Below the pieces are notes generated by a model. The model searched no databases. It was not told the origin of the DNA and saw nothing but the letters and a program-made list of their open reading frames with translations. A stretch of DNA of 5,185 nt, from assembly GCA_003663565.1 (NCBI GenBank), contig QMTT01000086.1, forward strand, positions 1 to 5,185. Direction: 5' to 3'. Both the position numbers and the translations under genes were made by a program. Below are positions 1 through 3,998 of this stretch, piece by piece. The stretch's first letter is position 1, and each line of letters begins with the position of its first letter. This DNA comes from Thermoplasmata archaeon. Its GTDB lineage: Archaea > Thermoplasmatota > B47-G6 > B47-G6B > 47-G6.

Positions 1-273
1 GGAGTTAAACGCATATTAGAACCCGTAGATGAAAAGCTTCTTGAGGCAAACGTTGGAGATATTATAGAAGTTGAAGTACCTCCTGAAAAGGCTTTTGGGA
101 GGAGAAATCCGAATCTAATAGAAAAGATCCCCCTTAGAGAGTTCAGGAGACAAGGAAAGACGCCAATGCCGGGGGATAGAGTAGTAGTAACTGGTAGAGT
201 AGGTACTGTTATAGACATTGCAGCAGGCCGTGTGATTGTAGACTTTAACCACCCTCTGCAGATAAGACGTTGA
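1..273 (+). CDS. FKBP-type peptidyl-prolyl isomerase, SlyD-like long archaeal form (5' end outside window; frame ends early)
   Basis: This is the 3' part of an open frame that enters from the left edge and stops at TGA 271-273, giving 90 visible residues. FKBPs catalyse cis-trans isomerisation of Xaa-Pro bonds, and the archaeal long form also works as a cytosolic chaperone. The visible part shows the usual order: a GD-x-EVEVPPEKAFG segment (about residues 19-33), the inserted-in-flap chaperone domain with its IPLREFRRQG stretch (about 43-52), a PMPGDRV turn, and then the returning strand ending in VDFNHPL (about 80-86). In the family that motif is followed by A-G-K-x-L and a last beta strand. 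Here the frame instead gives four unrelated residues (QIRR) and stops, while the expected strand continues in the -1 frame (see 270-596). The N-terminal FKBP strands lie outside the window. The family call is firm from the motifs; whether an active full-length protein is made depends on the frame break. Confidence 0.85.
   Translation, partial: GVKRILEPVDEKLLEANVGDIIEVEVPPEKAFGRRNPNLIEKIPLREFRRQGKTPMPGDRVVVTGRVGTVIDIAAGRVIVDFNHPLQIRR
256..273 (+). other. Apparent -1 frameshift site splitting the FKBP gene
   Basis: Reading frame 1 gives HPL up to CTG 256-258, then Q-I-R-R-stop. Stepping back one base after that codon (GCA at 258-260, GAT, AAG, ACG, TTG, ATA) gives A-D-K-T-L-I-Y-K-V-K, which is the expected FKBP continuation after VDFNHPL. 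One base therefore appears to be missing around 256-258. No classic X-XXY-YYZ slippery heptamer is present, so a recent deletion or a sequencing/assembly error is more likely than programmed frameshifting. The stop TGA 271-273 also overlaps a TTG at 270-272, which could allow termination-reinitiation. Confidence 0.7.
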
Positions 274-596
274 TATACAAGGTCAAGATTGTAGAGAAGG
301 TTGAAGATCCAGTTGAAAAAGTTCGAGCAATAATAGAGATGGACTATCCTAAGGACATTGAGGAATTCAAGATTAAACCAGAAGGATCGAAGGTCATAGT
401 AAAGCTTCCAGATAGGTGTAAATATGACAACGATTGGGAGCGTGTTAAGTTGTTTATTGCATCGAATATTCTGAATTACTCAGGGTTCTCAGAGCTTGAA
501 TTCATTGAGTACTATATGAAACCTAAGAAAAAATCAGAGGAATCTGAAAAGCCTAAACAAGAGGACAGTAAAAAAGAAGAAACAAGCTCTAATTAA
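270..596 (+). CDS. C-terminal domain of the long archaeal FKBP, in the shifted frame
   Basis: This frame encodes the rest of the FKBP as a separate 108-residue open frame. It could start at TTG 270-272, which overlaps the upstream stop, but the preceding bases hold no Shine-Dalgarno sequence, so an independent start is weakly supported. Residues 1-12 (IYKVKIVEKVEDP) are the last FKBP beta strand and the linker typical of archaeal long FKBPs. About residues 13-84 look like the C-terminal alpha/beta domain of those proteins. The tail, about residues 85-108, is a low-complexity Lys/Glu/Ser stretch that looks disordered. The open frame is intact over its whole length, which suggests the break upstream is recent, artificial, or bypassed. 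Alone it would lack the isomerase active site. It ends 46 bases from the convergent proS stop. Confidence 0.65.
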   Translation: MIYKVKIVEKVEDPVEKVRAIIEMDYPKDIEEFKIKPEGSKVIVKLPDRCKYDNDWERVKLFIASNILNYSGFSELEFIEYYMKPKKKSEESEKPKQEDSKKEETSSN

Positions 597-655
597 GGCT
601 GACCTAACACTGATGTGATTGAATTTTCCTTATTCTCTTTCTTTAGTATGTTTTG
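597..655 (+). terminator. T-rich candidate terminator after the FKBP gene
   Basis: Right after the FKBP stop, the plus strand has a pyrimidine-rich stretch (about 622-645, with TTTTCC, TTATT, CTCTTTCTTT), followed by TTTT at 651-654. Archaeal termination is often driven by such T-rich tracts without a hairpin, and the position between convergent genes fits. For the opposite transcript, the best T-run on the minus strand is the complement of the A-rich 568-584 inside the FKBP tail. The two transcripts may therefore overlap at their 3' ends. This rests on base composition only. Confidence 0.35.
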
Positions 656-2106
656 GCAAGATACACATCTCCTAGAGATTCCCTACCACATATTGGACAC
701 TTTTTATGTTTCTTCCTGCCATATAAGTCTCTTCCTAAGATTTTTAGATCTAGTACTCTCATGAGCTCATCAGCGCATTCTTCAGAACCACACCATCCTG
801 TTATGATCACTGCTCTACCTTTTTCCTCAAGGATTTTCTTAGCATCTTCTATGCTGTCTACATCATACATGAGTTTCTTGAATTCTTCTTCATGTCTCTT
901 AAGTAGGTAGTCGTTGATCTCTCTCAATGCTGTTTTCACGGCGTTCACTAGGTCACTCCTTGGGACACATCTCTTCTCTCTAGTAGTACGTAGTACTAAA
1001 ACTACTTGGTCTTTTTCTATGTCTTTTGGTCCAATTTCTACTCTGACTGGCACACCCCTAAGCTCCCAATAGTAGAACTTACTCCCTGGGGTTTCATCCA
1101 TTCTATCATCTAAGTGAGTGCGTATTCCTGCATTCTTAAGCGTTTCATAGATCTTTCTTGCTTCTGTTAGTACACTTTCCTCCACATCCTTGAATGTTAT
1201 CGGAACTATAACCGCCTGTATTGGAGCTACTGCTGGTGGAAGTATTAGACCATAATCGTCACCGTGTGCCAACACTATAGCCCCCACGAGCCTTTCACTC
1301 ATCCCAAATGTTGTCTGATGTACGTAGTGCTCCTCTCCTTTCTCGTCCTTGTATGTTATATTGTATGCTCTAGAAAAGTTGTCTTTATATTGATGCACTG
1401 TTGCTATTTGAAGAGTTCTCCCGTCAGGCATTATTGCATCAATTCCTATACTATAATAGGCTCCTGCAAACTTATCCCACTCTGGTCTTATGCTTGCAAT
1501 GTAATATAAGCGAAGACTGTCTTTGATCACTCTTTCTACTACTTTTAAATGGCTTTTGATTTGCTCTTCTGATTCTTCATATGTTGCATGCGCTGTATGA
1601 GCCTCGAAGAAGTGGAACTCCCTCATCCTGAGAAAGGCTCTTGTTTGTTTTGTTTCGTATCTAAAAACGTTTACAATTTGGTATATCCTCAATGGAAGAT
1701 CTTTATGGGTTCTGATCCAGAGTGAAAATAAGGGGTACATTGCTGATTCACTTGTTGGTCTTAGAAGATACCTCTCCTCAAGTTCACTATATCCTGCGCG
1801 TGTTATCCAAAAGACCTGTCCCTCGAACCCTCTTATGTGCTCTGCCTCTTTCTTAAAGTAACTTTCTGGGACCAATGTTGGAAACTGCACCTCTTCATGT
1901 CCTGTTGCCTCGATTTCTCTCCTTATTATACTATCAAGAAGTTTAACTATTTTCCAACCGTATGGCAACCATACATGAGTGCCCTTGATGGGATATCTCC
2001 TGTCAACAATTCCAGCAGCCTCTATCACCTGTGTATACCACTCACTGAGATCTTCACTCTTCTTTTTATCGTATATCCCCTCTTTTGGCAAAGGACACAC
2101 CCCCAT
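643..2106 (-). CDS. proS: Prolyl-tRNA synthetase, archaeal/eukaryotic type
   Basis: This class II aminoacyl-tRNA synthetase charges tRNA-Pro with proline using ATP in the cytosol. Counting from the ATG at 2106 gives 487 residues, normal for archaeal ProRS. Visible parts are motif 1 (EVQFPTLVP, about 72-80), the proline-binding RPTSES loop (about 116-121), motif 2 (FRYETKQTRAFLRMREF, about 148-164) followed by EAHTAHAT, and motif 3 (HGDD-x-G-x-x-LPP-x-VAPIQ, about 281-297). Then come the anticodon-binding domain (VIVPI, about 299-303, onward) and a C-terminal zinc domain with four cysteines (GWCGSEEC and CPICG, about 437-474). The protein ends in the conserved AKTY. There is no bacterial-type editing insertion between motifs 2 and 3. 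The frame also opens two codons earlier with GTG 2112-2110, overlapping the DUF63 stop. I prefer the ATG because GGAG at 2117-2114 lies 7 bases ahead of it and too close to the GTG. It is co-oriented with DUF63 immediately upstream, probably one operon. Confidence 0.97.
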   Translation of the reverse strand: MGVCPLPKEGIYDKKKSEDLSEWYTQVIEAAGIVDRRYPIKGTHVWLPYGWKIVKLLDSIIRREIEATGHEEVQFPTLVPESYFKKEAEHIRGFEGQVFWITRAGYSELEERYLLRPTSESAMYPLFSLWIRTHKDLPLRIYQIVNVFRYETKQTRAFLRMREFHFFEAHTAHATYEESEEQIKSHLKVVERVIKDSLRLYYIASIRPEWDKFAGAYYSIGIDAIMPDGRTLQIATVHQYKDNFSRAYNITYKDEKGEEHYVHQTTFGMSERLVGAIVLAHGDDYGLILPPAVAPIQAVIVPITFKDVEESVLTEARKIYETLKNAGIRTHLDDRMDETPGSKFYYWELRGVPVRVEIGPKDIEKDQVVLVLRTTREKRCVPRSDLVNAVKTALREINDYLLKRHEEEFKKLMYDVDSIEDAKKILEEKGRAVIITGWCGSEECADELMRVLDLKILGRDLYGRKKHKKCPICGRESLGDVYLAKTY

Positions 2107-2108
2107 AT

Positions 2109-3191
2109 TCACACTCCAAAGAACACCCTAAGTAGATCTCTAGTTCCTGGGCCAAGTCCTAAAGCAAGTCCATATGCGAGGATTATATGTGAAATATTCT
2201 TAAGATCAGAGCTATGTGGACGTTCTCCCTGTTTGTACAAGTACTGGGCGAGTATTCCCAAGAAAATCCCTAGTAGGATTTTCACGACTAGATATAGCGC
2301 AGGATTGTGTCCTATAAGCACTCCAGAAACTACATGTTTTTCATAATACCCATACATGGTCACTGCAATAAATGTTGCCGATCCATCTAGGGTCTGAGCA
2401 ACTGCTAGAGGGACTATCATTGAGAAACCAATTTTTAGTGTTATTCCTGCCAAAACAGCTATAGAAGAAACAATGATCAATATCGCTATGGCAATCTTCA
2501 GGGACTCCCAGTGAAATACGCCTATTTGAGAACTTTTATCTATCAGGCTTAGGAAGGCAAGAACCATTACAGAGAGACCCATCAGAGTTATTTTTCCTTC
2601 TTTAGTTTTCACGAAGTGGTATACTGGTAGTAACGCTATTGCAGTTAAAGCATAAGGATCAGCTCCTATGCTATAATATAAGAATGCAAGAATGGTTATT
2701 GTAAATATTACAAGAAGGGAGTCCTTTATAGTATCCTGACGTATGAGACTCACTATTAGTGTCACTACTACGAAAGTAAACCCTACAAACAGTTGGAGTA
2801 TTGGTGATATGAATATATAGTGGAACGTGACGTTAATGTCTTCGAGAACCCTTAGGAAGGCCGCTGATAGAATATAAGGAACAAACATCAAAATGTGTGT
2901 GTATTTAATTTTTATTTTAAAATAAGCACAAAGCAGGTACACAAGATATGCCGAGAGAGCAAGCTCTATAGCGTATATAACCGTATTCACTACGTTATAG
3001 CTGCTTGGAAAGCCTGAGGCATCCTCCACTATAGGCTCTATTATATATTTTCTTAAGCCCCCTGACATAAGGGGGATTATTCCTATTACTACCATTAGGA
3101 CAGTAGTAACTATGATGGCAACCTTAACTCTGTTATGATTGCTCGTTTGCTCATGATCATCTGTGATCTCCCAGGAGTATTCGTTTTTCAT
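2109..3191 (-). CDS. DUF63 family archaeal integral membrane protein
   Basis: This 360-residue protein belongs to DUF63, an archaeal membrane family with no established function. The hallmarks visible are the S-x-YNVVNTVIYA segment (about 64-74), AAFLRVLED before the next membrane helix (about 110-118), AQTLDGSATFIAVTMYGYYEKHVV (about 265-288, with the family's acidic/His residues), and the C-terminal LALGLGPGTRDLLR (about 342-355). After a hydrophilic N-terminus of about 20 residues, roughly ten hydrophobic segments follow (about 22-42, 67-90, 98-113, 123-149, 158-174, 200-216, 230-250, 253-268, 297-318, 333-347). A multi-pass location in the cytoplasmic membrane is therefore expected. The polar conserved residues inside hydrophobic segments hint at an enzyme or transporter, but that is inference. 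ATG 3191 is supported by GAGG nine bases upstream. The gene ends within two bases of the preferred proS start, so the two are likely cotranscribed. Confidence 0.9.
   Translation of the reverse strand: MKNEYSWEITDDHEQTSNHNRVKVAIIVTTVLMVVIGIIPLMSGGLRKYIIEPIVEDASGFPSSYNVVNTVIYAIELALSAYLVYLLCAYFKIKIKYTHILMFVPYILSAAFLRVLEDINVTFHYIFISPILQLFVGFTFVVVTLIVSLIRQDTIKDSLLVIFTITILAFLYYSIGADPYALTAIALLPVYHFVKTKEGKITLMGLSVMVLAFLSLIDKSSQIGVFHWESLKIAIAILIIVSSIAVLAGITLKIGFSMIVPLAVAQTLDGSATFIAVTMYGYYEKHVVSGVLIGHNPALYLVVKILLGIFLGILAQYLYKQGERPHSSDLKNISHIILAYGLALGLGPGTRDLLRVFFGV
2114..2117 (-). promoter_or_regulatory. Ribosome binding site deciding the proS start
   Basis: On the minus strand GGAG (2117-2114) lies within the last codons of the DUF63 gene, 7 bases before ATG 2106-2104 and only one base before GTG 2112-2110. 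The spacing supports the ATG as the proS start and suggests translational coupling to the DUF63 gene. Confidence 0.6.
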
Positions 3192-3200
3192 GTTATTACG

Positions 3201-3204
3201 CCTC
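3201..3204 (-). promoter_or_regulatory. Ribosome binding site of the DUF63 gene
   Basis: GAGG on the minus strand (3204-3201) precedes ATG 3191-3189 by nine bases, an acceptable spacing that supports this start codon. Confidence 0.55.
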
Positions 3205-3240
3205 GCAGGTTGTGCACATTTTGTGTAATGTTTACTAGAT

Positions 3241-3249
3241 AATGTAAAG
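3241..3249 (-). promoter_or_regulatory. Weak TATA-like element upstream of DUF63-proS
   Basis: On the minus strand CTTTACATT (3249-3241) resembles an archaeal TATA box. A start about 26 bases downstream, near 3219, would leave a short leader that includes the GAGG site. The match is poor, and transcription from the sRNA promoters further upstream could also reach the operon. Confidence 0.25.
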
Positions 3250-3289
3250 ATGGTAATATTCCCAGAAAGAAATTATTGTTGTATGATGA

Positions 3290-3345
3290 AGCTCAGAGGC
3301 GGAAGCATTCATCATTTGTTCAGTCCTGCCCAGTCTCATCATTGC
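3290..3345 (-). ncRNA. C/D-box guide sRNA, canonical archaeal type
   Basis: The minus strand carries a complete set of boxes in ideal spacing. Box C ATGATGA (3342-3336) is followed by a 12-nt guide GACTGGGCAGGA (3335-3324) and box D' CTGA (3323-3320). A 4-nt linker (3319-3316) leads to box C' ATGATGA (3315-3309), a second 12-nt guide ATGCTTCCGCCT (3308-3297), and box D CTGA (3296-3293). Archaeal C/D sRNAs of this build bind L7Ae, Nop5 and fibrillarin and direct 2'-O-methylation of the nucleotide paired to the fifth guide base before D or D'. The complementary targets would be UCCUGCCCAGUC (methyl on its fifth base, G) and AGGCGGAAGCAU (fifth base, G). The first resembles, from memory, a CCUGCCCAGU segment of archaeal 23S rRNA domain IV; the second I cannot place. 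The RNA ends are estimated. Two exact 12-nt guides and four perfect boxes make chance very unlikely. Confidence 0.88.
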
Positions 3346-3375
3346 AATGTTACTAGAAAGTTAATACAAGCATAG

Positions 3376-3390
3376 TATTATGAACTTTTC
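3376..3390 (-). promoter_or_regulatory. Candidate BRE/TATA promoter of the first C/D sRNA
   Basis: On the minus strand GAAAAG (3390-3385) followed by TTCATAATA (3384-3376) looks like an archaeal BRE plus TATA box. A start about 26 bases downstream would fall near 3354, about 12 bases before box C at 3342. A similar GAAAAGTT string with an A/T-rich continuation precedes the glutamine synthetase gene at 3949-3974. Confidence 0.4.
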
Positions 3391-3425
3391 TCAGAAGGAG
3401 CACTGTCTTTAGTCCACAAATTTGT

Positions 3426-3517
3426 TTAAAGTTGACGATCAGAGGTGCCCGAGGTCATCATCGGTCCCCGGGTGAACCTCAGGGGAGGGACGCATGATCA
3501 TCATCTCTTAACTTTAA
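3426..3517. repeat. Inverted repeat flanking the second C/D sRNA
   Basis: TTAAAGTT at 3426-3433 and AACTTTAA at 3510-3517 are exact reverse complements. They enclose the box C to box D unit with about five bases on each side, as expected of a terminal stem that holds the two ends of a guide RNA together. Confidence 0.5.
3434..3509 (-). ncRNA. Second C/D-box guide sRNA, non-canonical, with a stem-loop between D' and C'
   Basis: On the minus strand box C ATGATGA (3504-3498) is followed by a 15-nt guide (3497-3483) and box D' CTGA (3482-3479). After a 17-nt linker come box C' ATGATGA (3461-3455), a 12-nt guide CCTCGGGCACCT (3454-3443), and box D CTGA (3442-3439). The C'-D half is exactly canonical. 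The linker can fold as GGTTC (3478-3474), loop ACCCGG, GGACC (3467-3463), so C'/D' would sit on a real stem instead of the usual short k-loop. The 8-nt repeats TTAAAGTT and AACTTTAA (3517-3510 and 3433-3426) flank the whole unit and could pair as a terminal stem. The D guide target would be AGGUGCCCGAGG, resembling the 5' D-arm region of tRNA-Leu/Ser; the D' guide target is not recognised. The call is less certain than for the first sRNA because of the longer guide and linker. Confidence 0.65.
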
Positions 3518-3541
3518 GCATAATGTCCCGTTAATAATGTA

Positions 3542-3579
3542 TGGTTGCCCGTGCTTTATATTTAGGATGTGGTTGCCCG
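3542..3579. repeat. Direct repeat TGGTTGCCCG flanking a TATA-like sequence
   Basis: TGGTTGCCCG occurs at 3542-3551 and again at 3570-3579, 28 bases apart start to start. Between them lies CTTTATATTTAG (3554-3565), the most TATA-like sequence of the region on the plus strand (on the minus strand it reads AAATATAAAG). The arrangement could be a pair of protein-binding sites around a promoter, or part of the adjoining structured RNA. The second copy runs into the left arm of the hairpin at 3575. Confidence 0.4.
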
Positions 3580-3752
3580 CGCGTGTTCCTATAGTCTCGA
3601 AAGTATCTTAAATACTACGCGCGGGCTTCCCCTCAGCCACTTCATCAGGTTCCGTGGCCCATTGGAGGCGACATTGATCGCCACCACGGGGGCGGCCTTA
3701 CGTGGGATTAGTATTATCGCCTCTGATGGCTATCCTGCCGTCATTGAGGCGA
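3575..3752. ncRNA. G+C-rich structured region, candidate unassigned non-coding RNA
   Basis: This stretch is clearly richer in G+C than everything around it and contains several strong stems. A 10-bp perfect stem GCCCGCGCGT/ACGCGCGGGC (3575-3584 with 3617-3626) encloses a 5-bp hairpin AGTAT/ATACT (3602-3606 with 3612-3616). A hairpin with TGG-A-GGCGA pairs TCGCC-A-CCA around the loop CATTGA (3663-3686), and an alternative CCGTGG/CCACGG (3652-3657 with 3684-3689) competes with its base. Last is a 14-bp hairpin TCGCCTC-TGATGGC / GCCGTCA-TT-GAGGCGA with loop TATCCT (3717-3752). I looked for the conserved elements of SRP RNA, RNase P RNA and tRNA and found none. A 70-codon open frame from GTG 3569 crosses the region but uses CGC/GCG-type codons unlike the neighbouring genes and has no good ribosome site. 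Strand is unresolved; the extent is a minimum. Confidence 0.45.
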
Positions 3753-3780
3753 CTCATCTAATGTTCTACCCTTCCTCATG

Positions 3781-3948
3781 ATTACCAGGAATGCTATTGT
3801 ACTTATTTAACGAAATAGTCTGTTATCCTTGTTACTTTGGATAGATTATAGGTCTCAGCGAGGATTATTGAAATGTTTTTGTGAACAATTTTAGAAGTTT
3901 TATCTAAGCTTCTTAGTCATGATAATGTCAAGATTCAGATTTTTGCAT
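3781..3948. other. AT-rich intergenic DNA without recognisable features
   Basis: Both strands lack open frames of useful length, C/D boxes and strong hairpins here. There is a T5 run at 3875-3879 and a weak AGAAG/CTTCT inverted repeat (3893-3897 with 3909-3913). On the minus strand GTTAAATAAG near 3804-3813 could be a TATA box for a leftward transcript through the G+C-rich region, but that is only a composition-based guess. Confidence 0.4.
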
Positions 3949-3974
3949 GAAAAGTTTTAACAAATAAATAAATA
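3949..3974 (+). promoter_or_regulatory. Candidate BRE/TATA promoter of the glutamine synthetase family gene
   Basis: GAAAAG followed by TTTTAAC and then AAAT repeated three times (3962-3974) gives a BRE/TATA-like string just before the gene. A TATA box centred near 3958 predicts a start near 3984, and one centred near 3970 predicts a start at or next to the ATG at 3999. Either way the leader would be absent or about 15 bases long and without a Shine-Dalgarno site, as in many crenarchaeal first genes. Confidence 0.45.
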
Positions 3975-3998
3975 GGTAACAATATGTAATCTTCACAC

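Noticed and set aside
256..262. Programmed -1 slippage heptamer at the FKBP break
   Set aside because: The bases around the junction do not fit X-XXY-YYZ and no downstream pseudoknot is obvious, so I treat it as a frame break without a recoding signal.
653..1509. Plus-strand open frames of about 80 codons within proS
   Set aside because: They are antisense shadows of the synthetase coding sequence.
1837..2346. A 169-codon plus-strand open frame across the proS/DUF63 junction
   Set aside because: It is antisense to two confidently identified genes and its product is low in recognisable features.
3430..3760. SRP (7S) RNA, RNase P RNA or tRNA in the intergenic region
   Set aside because: I searched both strands by eye for the SRP helix 8 tetraloop pattern, the RNase P GAGGAAAGUC core and a T-arm GGTTCRA with cloverleaf. 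None is present in a workable arrangement.
3569..3781. A 70-codon plus-strand open frame beginning with GTG in the G+C-rich island
   Set aside because: Its codon use (CGC, GCG, GCC) differs from all neighbouring genes, it lies over strong RNA stems, it lacks a well-spaced ribosome site, and I recognise no family. It is more likely a by-product of G+C-rich RNA, though a small foreign gene cannot be fully excluded.
3781..3998. A riboswitch or attenuator in front of the glutamine synthetase family gene
   Set aside because: The 200 bases before the gene are AT-rich with only weak pairing, and a plausible promoter lies directly upstream of the start, leaving almost no leader.
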